Shown one piece after another: positions 25,101 to 34,856 of a stretch of DNA of 64,000 nucleotides. The stretch is from Ganoderma boninense (lineage: Eukaryota > Basidiomycota > Agaricomycetes > Polyporales > Polyporaceae). Each line of letters starts with the position of its first letter. The first letter of the stretch is position 1. The notes under the pieces were generated by a model that was not told the DNA's origin, ran no database searches, and saw only the letters and a program-made list of their open reading frames with translations. The stretch covers positions 1,178,001-1,242,000 of the forward strand of contig CM035307.1 in assembly GCA_002900995.3 (NCBI GenBank). The letters run 5' to 3'. A program made the position numbers and the translations under genes.

Positions 25101-25882
25101 GCCGTCTGCTCCTGAATGGCGAGGGCGAGCACACCGAGACGGGCAAATGGTTCAAGAAGGCGGCGAACGGGGAGATCCCGCTCATCATCGACGTCTCGAA
25201 CGCGGACATCATGGCGGCACTCATCCGGCTCAAGAACGAGGTCGAGGAGAAGCGAGGATCGTATATGCGCATGATCTTCTCGCGTGCGACGGAAGCATAT
25301 TTACTGGCCAGCGAAATTGGTCAGTGCTCCCCTCCTCAGTGTGATGGAAATCCTCACCGTGATTGTGTAGCTCGGTCGAAGATTGGAGTAATCCTCAGCC
25401 CGACGAGGCAGTTTCCATGGTCATGGGATGAGCGTCGAGTGTATGTTTCTCCCCCAAAGTCTCTACAGGACCTTTCCAATGTGACAAACCTGTGCCGCAG
25501 CCTTCCCGGTCCTCCTTTAGGAAACCATACAGCATTGACCACGCTGCTCAAGGGTGGTGTTATGGTCGGTATCGGAGCTTGGGATACCTCTTACACACAA
25601 GGCGTACGATTTGACCTCGGCTGGGTGAGCCTCGTCCTCCGTAGACCTACTGTATGATTGCGCTTACCCCTGCATCAGGCTGTCCTCGAGTCGAATGGCC
25701 AGATCAGTAAGAAACAGGCGTACGAGCTCATGACGACAAGCCTCGAGAAATTGCTTGATCTGGAAGGTTGGGTAGGAGAGATGGGGGAGCTTGTTGCGTA
25801 TGACGGGGGTAGCGCGCTCGACTTCAGTAGCAAGCCGATCGCGATTGTCGCTCCAGCGAGAGGGCTGGTAGAAGTTCTATGA
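22138..25882 (+). CDS. Membrane-anchored amidohydrolase-like protein, probable pseudoenzyme
   Basis: Large amidohydrolase-fold protein of the fungal 'two imidazolonepropionase-like halves' type. After MQTWRHRRLPHR comes a single N-terminal hydrophobic segment (ALTVLLAALALYGLSSTIF), suggesting a type II membrane protein. The first metal motif is present (VDLHSHVGVV, about residue 180). Later blocks include GGVTTVQVLPDN, YGGSATVALSID, RVGILREGADADLVLWDSHP, and in the C-terminal half LQFGTRNALLAHRAGVTYAT and VVDLHGGSLVPGM. Where I expect HCYE, HHAH and SDH in active relatives, this gene reads QCNE (exon at 23551), IHSATEGY and SEYPS (exon at 23979), each in well-formed exons bounded by good splice sites. 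The metal centre is thus probably lost. About ten short introns. The expected residues come from memory of the family. Confidence 0.8.
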
Positions 25883-26078
25883 GGGATTGCGTAGGACTTC
25901 AATATGAGTGCTCAGTGATGTAAATAACCGTCCCTTGTTACATAGTGGTGGACTGTGATATGTACATGATTCCAATCTAATGCTACAGGATGTGATATGA
26001 CAGGAGGCAGTCCGCGATCCAACTCCAACGATAGAAAATAAATAAGCGACAATCAGTGTAAAGCATCAGACAGCACGT

Positions 26079-27709
26079 TTAGATACGACGTTTCTTGGAG
26101 CGAGCAGCGGCCATCTCTTCCAGCATCTTGCGTTTGGCCGTCCTCGGTGTTTGGGCATATGTTTGGGTCGAAGGTCCTGCCTGAGGTGGAGGTGTGCCAG
26201 ATTTTTCAGGCTTTGGATTCTGCCCTTCGGACTCCTGTTGAGGAGCACTGTTGCTCCTGAAAACGGTGTTATATGAGACGGCGAGCTGTACGATACTACA
26301 TGACTTACTCCTGAGGTTCAGGTTCAGGTCTAGGGTCAGGCTCTGGCGAAGTCCGAGGGGTCTCCACCACGGTCCGTCTGCGCAATCGGGATGTGGAAAT
26401 CTGGGGTTCAGGCCGAGGAACATCGTTGTCTGCCTGTTCTGGTTCAGGCGAAGTCTCCAGCGGGTTCACCGCAGATAGCATATGCTCGGAGGCAGTGGTG
26501 CTGTAAGAAGTGAGTCGCATGAAGCGATTATGTGACATCAGATTTACCTTGTTTCGTTCTCGCCGTCGTCCAGGAACTCTTCTTCTCCTCCTCTTCGCTG
26601 GTGTCTGCCACCCGCCGTGTATCCATCCTAGCCCACCGCTTTGCGACCTCTAGTAAAGCGTCCCATTGCTCAGACGCGGTGTACTCGACGAGCTCGAGCT
26701 CATCCCTCTGGCACAGCTCGCGGCATTGGGGGCAACTGATGGATTCGGTGTCGCGGTCCCCTCCAGGGACCGGCCGGAGTTGACTCAAGCAATTGTTGCA
26801 GAACATGTGCTGACATGGCAAACTGGAGTGGTGATTGAGAGTTGCTCTCCAATTGGTCGTACAAACTTGAGCATGACAAACCTGCGACATTCTTTGGGTT
26901 TGAGGGATTCCATGCATATGGGCACTCCTCCGACCCTTCCTCCAGAGAGTTGGCCACCATGAGGTCATGGAAAGTGCGCAGCAGCTATTCGAAGACGTTA
27001 AGATTGAAGGCAGATATGCAGCGGCCATTTGTATACCTTGCGCATATGGTACGCCGAGTCACCCACTTCGAATTCGGCATCCTCCACCAGCTCGTTGGCT
27101 TCCGACTTGAGCTCCCGCAAGCTCAACTAATAGATAAATGGCCTCAGCAAAATGTCACAAGAGCACCATGAAGTAGACATACGTCGTGTAACTTCTTTCT
27201 GTACTTCTCCTTTGACTGGCGGAAGGGAACCGCAATTACTAGGATCCCAGCACGGTTGGGGCTAAAGGAGATGTACACACCTTCTGCAACTGTCGCACTG
27301 ACTCTTCAACTTATGGACTTCTCCCTGAAGGCCGGCTACACTCGTAGATGTCCTCAGCGTTCTCTTCGGGCGCAAGGGAGCGTTGTCCGAATCCTGCAGC
27401 CTGGCCAACTTGTCCTCCAGCGCAGCCACCTTCTTCCGAAGGGTGCCATTCTCCCGTTCGACACGTTTGCCCTCTTTCAAAGCTCCTTTGAGCAGTCCCT
27501 AATGTGAATAGGGCGCGATGAGGCGACAGTGCAAGGACCGGGAGAGACGTCGGTGCACGAACCTCAAGGGTGAACCGGGGGTTGGAGGGTTTGGACTCTT
27601 CCAACTCCGATTCGGTAGGCGGCGGTGCGTGCGTGGCGTGGGCAGACTCAAGAGTGGACTTGCTGGATGAAGCCTTGGGACGGCTGGCGGAGCGTGTAGT
27701 AGGACCCAT
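26079..27709 (-). CDS. RING-finger protein (C3HC4) with coiled coil, probable E3 ubiquitin ligase
   Basis: Predicted ubiquitin ligase. Start ATG 27709 (MGPTTRSASRPKASSS), stop 26079-26081. Order: Ser/Pro-rich N-terminus, coiled coil (KRVERENGTLRKKVAALEDK), LRELKSEANELVEDAEFEV, a RING split by an intron, an acidic linker, a Pro/Glu-rich region and a basic C-terminus (AAARSKKRRI), probably a nuclear signal. The RING reads ICMESLKPKECR, then SLPCQHMFCNNCL after the intron, then SCPQCRE. The first RING cysteine (SEECP) lies in a different frame from ICMES: one base is missing in the CCC run at 26920-26922. Restoring it would give the canonical C-P-I-C. As printed the gene would be truncated within the RING. 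Its 5' end lies 70 bp from the tRNA-His 3' end on the same strand. Confidence 0.75.
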
Positions 27710-27746
27710 CGTGGTTTGAGGCGTACGAAACGACGTCCAAGCGTGC

Positions 27747-27752
27747 AAAAAA
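27747..27752 (-). terminator. Pol III T-run terminator for tRNA-His
   Basis: A run of six T on the minus strand, 27 nt downstream of the tRNA 3' end, fits an RNA polymerase III terminator. It lies inside the presumed 5' leader of the RING gene. Confidence 0.6.
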
Positions 27753-27779
27753 GGATTACGATTATTACTGCTCACAGAG

Positions 27780-27861
27780 TGTCCCGGGCAGGAGTCGAGC
27801 CTGCGTCTTCACAGAATTGTGTTCCCACAATGTGATGATCTAACCACTAATCGACAGGGAC
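27780..27861 (-). tRNA. tRNA-His (anticodon GTG) with a 10-nt intron
   Basis: A complete cloverleaf folds on the minus strand. The acceptor stem is GTCCCTG with CCGGGAC (one T-C mismatch), the D stem GATT/GATC with an 8-nt loop containing GG. The anticodon stem is TCACA/TGTGA, the T stem GCAGG/CCTGC with loop CTCGACT, and the discriminator base is A (27780). The anticodon GTG is at 27828-27826. Ten extra bases (27824-27815, GAACACAATT) sit one base 3' of the anticodon, the standard nuclear tRNA intron position. They contain CACAA, which can pair with the TTGTG of the anticodon loop as in the usual splicing fold. Mature length is 72 nt; the G at position -1 would be added after transcription. 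Confidence 0.95.
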
Positions 27862-28071
27862 CGAATGCTGTCGCGCCAGGGTCTAAATATAGTGACGTAG
27901 CCTCGTCATTCTACTGTAGGTGCCTCTCAGTACGGAACCGAACTTGGAGATGACATGCGCTATGTACCGTGACAATTCTTTACTCATGGCAGCTCATCTA
28001 GTGTGCTCCATGTAAGTACCCGAAGTCTCCAGTCGCCAGCAAGCCTTCCAGACATCAGCGTTCCCTAGACC

Positions 28072-29376
28072 ATGAGCACATTGTCCTCAGTCAACATCAC
28101 AATCCTCGGCAGCGCATCCGCACAACCCTCGTCGACCCGCAACCACTCCTCACTGGCGTTGCGTCTCGACGGTGATGTCTGGCTCTTCGACTGCGGCGAG
28201 GCGACTCAACACCAGATCCAGAAGAGCTCGGTGAAGATTGGCAAACTCCAGAAGATCTTCATCACCCATACACACGGTCGGTGTTCCCCCTTCCTCCTCA
28301 CACGACCATGCGCGATTGGTACCAACGTGCATCTCACTCTCTGCAGGCGACCACATCTTCGGCCTATTGCCCGTGCTCGCGATGCGCCTAAACGGCGCGG
28401 GGGGCACAGTTGACGTCGAAGACCCACGCGCGACGGCAGCAGCCACACAAGACGACGTACCAGTCAGTCCTACTCACCGCTCGCCCACACCTACCCACCA
28501 CTCAGCGCCTTACTCTGTGCCTCCCCACCATAGCCCCTCGAAATCTACGGCCCCCTAGGCACCCGCGCGTACGTCCGCAACGGCCTCACATACACGCACA
28601 CCCTCCTCGGCGCGCCCTACGTCGTGCACGAGCTCCGCTTCCCGACCGACCCGCCCTCCGGCGACCACACCGCGCTCCCGCCGCACCCCTTCGAGCGGCC
28701 CGGGCTCAACATCCCGCAGTCCGCGGCCGGGGTATGGCCCGCGATCTTCAAGGACGCGCTGGTCAGCGTGTCTGCCGCCCCGATCCTGCACTCCGTGCCC
28801 TGCGTGGGCTACGTCGTCGACGAGCTGCCCGTCCCGGGCAAGATGGATCCCTCGAAGTACGTCCCGGCGCTCAAGCGTACCGGCACGCCGATGTCCGCCC
28901 TACGGCGGCTGCAGCAAGGTGAGGACATCACGCTCGCGGACGGGACCGGTGCTGCAGGGGCCCGCGCGCAAGCGGGGCGTAAGATCGTGATCCTCGGGGA
29001 CACGCACGACCCATCGGCGATCGCGGGGCTCGCGGAGGGTGCGTGCTTGCTCATACATGAGGCGACGAACGCACATCTGCCTGGGGTCGACCCGGCCACG
29101 AAGGAGGTGGACACGTATGAGAGCGTGGAGGTGAGGACGAAGTCGAGGGGGCACTCGACCCCTCAGATGGCGGGCGCGTTCGCGAAGCGGATCGGTGCGA
29201 GGAAGCTGGTGCTGAACCACTTCTCGGCGAGATATGCGGGAAATGACGACGTGGACGATGATGCTCGGAACGTAATGAGGGCAATACGAGAGCTTGCGGA
29301 GAGTACGTACGGAGGTGGTGAGGTGATCTGCGCTCGGGACTTGATGAGCTTCGACGTCGGACCGCGGAAGGAATGA
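28072..29376 (+). CDS. Ribonuclease Z, short (ELAC1-like) form
   Basis: tRNase Z of the metallo-beta-lactamase fold, which cuts the 3' trailer from pre-tRNAs. Three exons: 28072-28276, 28347-28456, 28534-29376. Both introns fit the frame exactly. The N-terminal [20 protein letters not shown] and [13 protein letters not shown], the metal motif [17 protein letters not shown] (spanning intron 1), the central [17 protein letters not shown] and the C-terminal [12 protein letters not shown] are all present. At about 385 residues it is the short form, not the long Trz1 type that most fungi use, so a second, long gene may exist elsewhere. It is divergent from the tRNA-His gene, 210 bp away. Confidence 0.92.
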
Positions 29377-29445
29377 CCAGCGATAGCGATACAGACTGGG
29401 ACTCCATATGTACAATAACGCAACATAACCTGTGAATGTCAGCGA

Positions 29446-30738
29446 CTAGTCGTCTGGCGGCTCCGACAGCTCACTGCTCTCGTCTGTAGCCTCGCCTTCC
29501 TCCAGCTCCTCTTCCCTAGCCTTCCTGCTCGCCGGCCTCACGTCCTTCGGCTCTTCCTCCCCAATCTCTCCCATCTCGATATCATCTTCGTCAGAGATCC
29601 TCGTCGTAGGCAGAGACGGTGTACTGCGTGCGGCAGGCATCATGGGCGTATTTGTCCGAGACTTCGACGTGGTCGGCACGAACGACCTTGCTGTGGGGTT
29701 GAGCACTGTCCTTGCCAACGGCACGTCTTCCTCCGACTCCTGCCCGTCCTCTCCGTTCTTCCCATTCGCCCCACTCGGATGTCGGGACGAAGAAGGGGCG
29801 TCCTCCTTGAGTTCCCCAGACTCCTCACGCGTCAACACGCTCGCGGACCCGTCCATCTCCACGTCCTCCTCTGCAGGCTGCGCCTCCGGTGCCGGGGTTC
29901 CTTCCTCCGTGGCGTCTTGCTTGCCCATGAGCCGGAGCGTGCTGATGTCCTGGATGACCGTATCGAGCGCAGCTTTCTGCGCCTGGAGGGTCCGGTTCTG
30001 GCTCTCGTGTTCGGCCCGAATGGTGGCCATGTCGTTCTCCAGGGACTGTATTGACCTGCGGTGTGACGATAGAAGATCAGCGTAAGCACACAGCAGATGC
30101 ACGACCGTATGGGGATGGAAAGGCGAAGAAGGCAAGGTACGCACAGCTCGAGCTCGTTTCTGCTGGGTAATGAGTTAACCTTCTCCGCGATCACGTCGTA
30201 CTCGATCTTCTGCTTGCGCTCGAGCTGGGCTTGCTCGAGGGCAGCCTTGAGATCCTCGATTTGGTCTTTCAGCTGGCTATGTTCATCCGCTGGTCACACG
30301 GTTGGTTCAAGGTCGGTGGGGAGGTGGTGGGGCGACTCACCTATTCGCTCACGCTCGCGCTGGTATTCGTCCACCTGACGTGCCTCGGCCTCACAGACCA
30401 TGAAGCTTTTCTTAAGGGAGAGCTGGAAGGACGCAAGCTCGAGTAGGAAGGCTTCGCGTGCATCGTCGACGGAGGAGGGTGTCAAGGGGGAGAGCGGGAC
30501 GACGGGGGTATATGCGACGGAGGCGTAGGAGTGAAACTTCTTGGTCACGCGACGGAGGCCCTTCTCGTCATTGGTAATGCGTGTGTGTATGGTCGCGTCT
30601 GGATGAGGATCCGTGAGCAAACATGTGCGATTGCGCGGAGGATTGGTGGCTGGCTCTTGGCGAACCTTCTTGTTGCACAGTCAACGGAGGGGGCACGTAC
30701 GCCTTCTCCGCGGAGGGCTCTGCCGTGCTCCCGGCCAT
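29446..30738 (-). CDS. THOC7: THO complex subunit 7 (THOC7/Mft1 family)
   Basis: Subunit of the THO/TREX complex coupling transcription to mRNA export. Start ATG 30738 (MAGSTAEPSAEKAYVPPP), stop 29446-29448. The first intron joins LTVQQE to DATIHTRITNDEKGLRRVTK. The family signature follows: KKFHSYASVAY, FLLELASFQLSLKKSFMVCE, AEARQVDEYQRERERI, KQKIEYDVIAEKVNSLPSR, and the coiled coil SIQSLENDMATIRAEHESQ. The C-terminal third is an acidic Ser/Glu/Asp-rich tail (EEELEEGEATDESSELSEPP), typical of basidiomycete homologues. It is head-to-head with VTC1, 382 bp apart. Confidence 0.88.
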
Positions 30739-31120
30739 TTTGGTGATGAAGTGCCGTCAGCAAGACGGAGGCGTTGAGTACGAGGGTGTGCGGCTGAGGG
30801 TGCGACGCGCCACAGGTGGGAGAGGAGAGCAAGGCCCGTCCCGAACGCTGCACTCGTGGCCCGAAGCGCCGGGAACCGACGATCTGTGACGCAGGCACGT
30901 GCCTGTATGAGGGAGCGTGACATGACGGCATGATGAGTTCAAGCGCACGGTCGCGGTAATGGCCAGTGACGGCAAGCACGTTCGTGCGGACTTTCCATCT
31001 CGAGCGGGCAGAACCATCCTCGACGCCCACGGCTAATACCCCCTCCAGACCACACCGCCCTCCCTGCCTTCTCTTTCTCGCGTCTTATCCGGCCCTCGTC
31101 CTCCTCTCGCTCACCCCGCC
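30739..31120. promoter_or_regulatory. Divergent promoter of THOC7 and VTC1
   Basis: 382 bp between two divergent start codons. The VTC1 side is CT-rich just before the ATG (TCTTTCTCGCG..., CCTCTCGCTCACC), a common fungal leader composition. No TATA box was seen. Confidence 0.5.
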
Positions 31121-31757
31121 ATGTCCACCCAGCCCCTCCTCCAGCGCACCGCCGCAAAACGCATCGCCCTCCCTGTTAAGGTCGAGCCGAAGGTTGCGTT
31201 TGCCAACGAGCGTACATTTCTCTCATGGCTCCACTTCACCGTCGTTCTCGGAGGCCTCGCGGTCGGACTGCTCAACTTCGGCGACAAGGTGCTTTCCAAC
31301 CCTTTTCGTCCCCGTTCCGCTCTCTTGGGTCCAATACCTTCCGCTTACCGTTGGTTTGGGCGCAGGTTGGGAAGATTAGCGCGGCCATGTTCTCGGTCGT
31401 CGGTGAGTGTTCTCCCGGTCTCGTGACATCATCAGACGGGCTTCAATATCAATGTCGCTCGACGGGCAGCTATGGGGGTTATGGTCTACGCATTGTGGAC
31501 CTACCACTGGCGCGCGCACTCCATCCGTCGTGGCGGTCGTGGACCGTACGACGACCGGGTTGGCCCCGTGAGTATCTCCCATCATCTCGGCCGAATTCTC
31601 TCTCATGCTCCTATCGCCCAGACAATTTTGTGTGTTTCGCTGCTAGGTAATCTTTCCTTCCTGTGTGTCGCAGGACGCGTCTCCTAACCTCGTCGCAGTG
31701 GCCATCATCATCAATTTCGTTCTGAGGTTTGCGGAACCCGACTCTACCAACCCCTGA
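31121..31757 (+). CDS. VTC1: Vacuolar transporter chaperone subunit 1 (VTC complex)
   Basis: Small membrane subunit (DUF202) of the VTC polyphosphate polymerase complex of the vacuole and ER. Four exons: 31121-31288, 31366-31402, 31470-31567, 31674-31757. All phases agree, giving 128 residues, the usual length. Recognised text includes [79 protein letters not shown] and the last helix [13 protein letters not shown]. Three transmembrane segments are visible. The sequence is intact, with no frame break. Confidence 0.96.
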
Positions 31758-32184
31758 GCAAGCAACGTTTGCTCTGCTCCAAACGCGAGCCCGTCGGCAT
31801 CGACCTATTCATTGATAGCGCGATACGGGAGCCGACCACGCCCGCCGAGCGAGGAGAACTTCGGGACCAGGGGGCGGCTGCAGGTTGTCTGGATCTTATG
31901 GACTATCTGGGACGTAAGGCATACTACATGTTGTATACTTGGCGCCCTCACCAATGTATATGCTGCAAGCTTGCACACATTTCGCCATTCTGGTGGATGT
32001 AGTTGAAGTGTCATGTCGTATTTCGTTTCCTCTCGCAATGCATTTCCAAGGGCTCCCATGACTGTCCTGGTGTGCTGCGGACCTCCATTGATGTTAGACC
32101 GAATGTGAACGGCCGCAAGTCGCATGACGACCGGAGCGGAGTATGGGAGAAGGTAGATCAGAACAGTGTATTGATAACGAGAAT
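31758..32184. other. Convergent 3' region between VTC1 and NDUFA8
   Basis: 427 bp between convergent stop codons, containing the 3' UTRs. No gene or structured RNA recognised. Confidence 0.55.
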
Positions 32185-33046
32185 CTACTTCTGGACACCG
32201 GTAAAGACAGGGTTCTTGACCTCATGAATCGGCGTTTTGCCCGCGGGTGCGCCAGGAATGGTCTTGGTAAGGCCCTGTGCGGAGTTGTACAATCAGTACC
32301 TACCCAGACGGCAAGCCGGCGACCTCGACGAAAGTAGTAACTTACCAACTTCTCGAACACGCACTTGTTCAGCTCCCGCTCGTCCTTCCGGCAGTGGTAA
32401 TACTCCTGCTCGCGCGGCGTATCGGATCAGTCCAACGGGAGTTACAGGAAGTGGACGGTACATGCCTGGTTGTTATATTCCAAGCAGTTCCAGTGCTTCT
32501 CGAACTCCGAGAGACAGTTCTCCCGAAGTTTTGTGATCCTGTTCACAGGAAGCCGGCGGCGACGGCAGAGTCGGCATCCCAAGAGCGTGCGGTTTGTGAG
32601 TGAGCAAGTGAGTATCGGCGGAAACAGGAAGAGGCGAGAGGTCGGCACGTACAGGTCCTGCGCGCAGCGCGTCACTCGCCGACCCTCCTTCAGACAGTGG
32701 GCCGGATCCCGGTTCTCCGCTTTGCAGAGCATGAAGTCCTCTATGCATCCAGAAGAATATGCGGGTCAGCGTTCAATAGTACAGGTTTATCACACATCCG
32801 TATTCCCCGGCCAATGCTCCCCCCAAGACAGTCCAACCGCCTAGCACCTCCTCCCACTGCATACAGGCCAATCTGGCAGTGACACGCACCATTGTAATCC
32901 TTGCAAAACGCCCCGAGGAAGAAAGCTGCACTCTTCAATGGCGCGCTCGTGACACCCAGCTCCTTGACCTTCGGAACATCGGCGGGCAATGGGGTCGGAT
33001 CCTTGTAGGGCTTGGTGGACTCTTCGGGGTCGAGGTATCTGCTCAT
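32185..33046 (-). CDS. NDUFA8: NADH dehydrogenase (complex I) subunit NDUFA8 / PGIV
   Basis: Accessory subunit of mitochondrial complex I, imported through the Mia40 pathway by paired CX9C motifs. Five exons: 33046-32890, 32740-32653, 32538-32466, 32405-32346, 32274-32185. These give 155 residues with every phase consistent. Twin-CX9C text is visible: CKDYNEDFMLC, CLKEGRRVTRC, CLSEFEKHWNC and CRKDERELNKC. The C-terminus is GAPAGKTPIHEVKNPVFTG. Intron 3 (32465-32406, 60 nt) has a GC donor (CAG/GCATGT) and an AG acceptor. It is needed to join EYNNQ to EYYHCRK. It is divergent from the gene at 33253, 206 bp away. Confidence 0.95.
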
Positions 33047-33252
33047 GGCGGCCGACGGCGGGTGGACGAGGGAGACGAACGACGGTAACCGCCGGAAGGC
33101 GTGACGGACGCAACTCGTGCACGGGCGCTACGAAGGCAAAATGAGCGCCTACGCGACGGTGGCAGAGTCGCGTCCTGTGGCGTCCAAGCTGTTGGTCATC
33201 GACGTCGACCACAGCGCGTTCAAAGTCCAGAAGAATCCCCAAACACGCAAAC

Positions 33253-33900
33253 ATGGTGAGTAGGCAGTTGGGAGCGCGGCATTAGATAACAACTAATTCG
33301 ACCCGCAGCCTCCGCGAGCACCGCCCAAAATCTTCATCTTGCTCATCAAAACGCACAAGCTCACGGTCCTGATCAATGTTCCCAGCAACTCGACAGTAGA
33401 CGACATCAAGACGGAAGTGCTGGGCGCCCTTCAGTCTGGCGTTGTGAATGCCCCTGTCCAGCCCGGAGAATATGCGATGGATGTGGACGAGGACGAGGAT
33501 GACTTGGAGTGGGAGGTGCCTCAAGTCGAGTCCACCGACGACTTCGAGCTCGCTCGGCAGGCCAAGGAGAAGGGCCGGCCCACTGGACGGTACGAAGTGC
33601 TTGAGGTGAAGTCACAGCTCAAGAACGTGCTCGCGAACTGGGACCCGGTGTTCGTGCAATTCAAGGATGCAAATGGTGAGTGGGCAATCTTGTCATTCGG
33701 GATCCGAGCGTACGTCCTACAATATCATACAATGCATGTTACCAACGTCGAATGACCCGGTCCTCACTGTGCGTGTCGCTCCTCTCCCATCAACAGGCGG
33801 CTTGCTTCCCGTCAAGGTGTCGGTACCGCCGATCTCCCCTGAAGAGGAGGAAGAACAATCGCTGTCCGCTGCGCGGAAGGGCAAGAGGAGGGCAGACTAG
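33253..33900 (+). CDS. Uncharacterised protein with a possible ubiquitin-like N-terminal fold
   Basis: I do not recognise a named family. The model has a first coding exon of only the ATG (33253-33255, followed directly by GTGAGT), then exons 33309-33675 and 33797-33900, giving 157 residues. The N-terminus PPRAPPKIFILLIKTHKLTV followed by VPSNSTVDDIKTEVLGAL has the beta-beta-alpha look of a ubiquitin-like fold. An acidic segment (DVDEDEDDLEWEVP) and a basic end (ARKGKRRAD) follow. An open frame from ATG 33141 also enters this region but is out of phase with exon 2 and would stop, so it is at most an upstream ORF. It shares a 206-bp divergent promoter with NDUFA8. Confidence 0.75.
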
Positions 33901-34049
33901 AAGGACCCCTGCCTGGGTAAAGCTTGTGAAGAAGACCTAGAGCTGGTGAACGCCGCTGTCGCATTGCATGTCGTTGACGCTATTGTACCATTAAGAAGGT
34001 GTATTGTATGTGGATCGTCTTGGTGGTTGTTCGCGTGCAGGGGCATGAA

Positions 34050-34718
34050 TTAGGATGGAGGAGCATTTGGCCACTTCTGTGGGGTCAAGGGCAGGAGAGC
34101 AGCCGCAACACGTCTCCCCTCCTCAGCGAGAAGGTTATACGTTGAACATGCATTTCGCTGCGTCGTGTTGAGAAAGACATGGCCGCGCGGCAGGTGAAGG
34201 ACGACTCACCGTGTTCATGATGTCAACCTGGATGCCAGCCTTGTTCAAATATTGCCGAAGGGCTGGGGGCATCATCTCGACCTTCTGACCAGTTCCGACC
34301 AGGAGGATCTCTGGTAGACCCAGTCATCCATGTCAAATGCCAGTTCATACGTGCATGGTCTGGTGCCGCACTTACCTGGTTTTGGAACCACAGCCTCGAA
34401 GACCTCGAAATGCTCTGGCGTCCAGCCGTCCCAAATCTTCTCCGGTACATTCCAAAGAAACACCTTGCCATTCAAGAAGATACAGGCAGCCGGTAGCACC
34501 AGACCATCCGCGAGCTGGATCCCACTCGCGGTGATCGTCTTGACCTGCACCGCGGGTGCCTCGCCCCCAGCGAGGATGTTCGTCAGTCCGCCGTCCTTTG
34601 ATGGGTATCTCCGGATGCTCCCTGCATGGAAAGGTCGCGCTCGAAGGGAAGAAGGCATACGCGCGCATTGTCGCAGAGCTGAGAAAGCAGCAGGGCGGAG
34701 GGCCGCAGAAAGCATCAT
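34050..34718 (-). CDS. NDUFAF3: Complex I assembly factor NDUFAF3 (Mth938/DUF498 domain)
   Basis: Mitochondrial assembly factor for complex I. Start ATG 34718 (MMLSAALRPAAFSALRQCAR), an Arg/Ala-rich presequence followed by the Mth938 domain. The domain includes ITASGIQLADGLVLPAACIF, FLWNVPEKI, FEVFEAVVPKPEILLVGTG, KAGIQVDIMNTRNACSTYN and LLAEEGRRVAAALLP. Two introns: one splits PKPE, the other lies after MNT. Stop TAA 34050-34052. About 190 residues, usual for the family. Its start codon is only 138 bp from that of SWC4 on the other strand. Confidence 0.92.
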
Positions 34719-34856
34719 AGAAAGCGTGGTGGTGGATGGTGAAGCACAAGCAGCTACGCGCGCGTCCCCGCGATTGCCGTCGGTCCGCGCACAAACGAGG
34801 AGCCACAGCACAGTCTGAGCGCCTGTCCATCTTGACCTGAAACCACTCCCTTGACT

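Noticed and set aside
22138..25882. Idea that the missing histidines of the amidohydrolase-like gene come from frame errors
   Set aside because: The replaced positions lie in exons with open frames and correct phases on both sides, so they are substitutions, not frame artefacts.
33141..33258. Open frame MSAYATVAESRPVASKL upstream of the 33253 gene
   Set aside because: It cannot be spliced in phase to the next exon and stops just past the donor; at most an upstream ORF.
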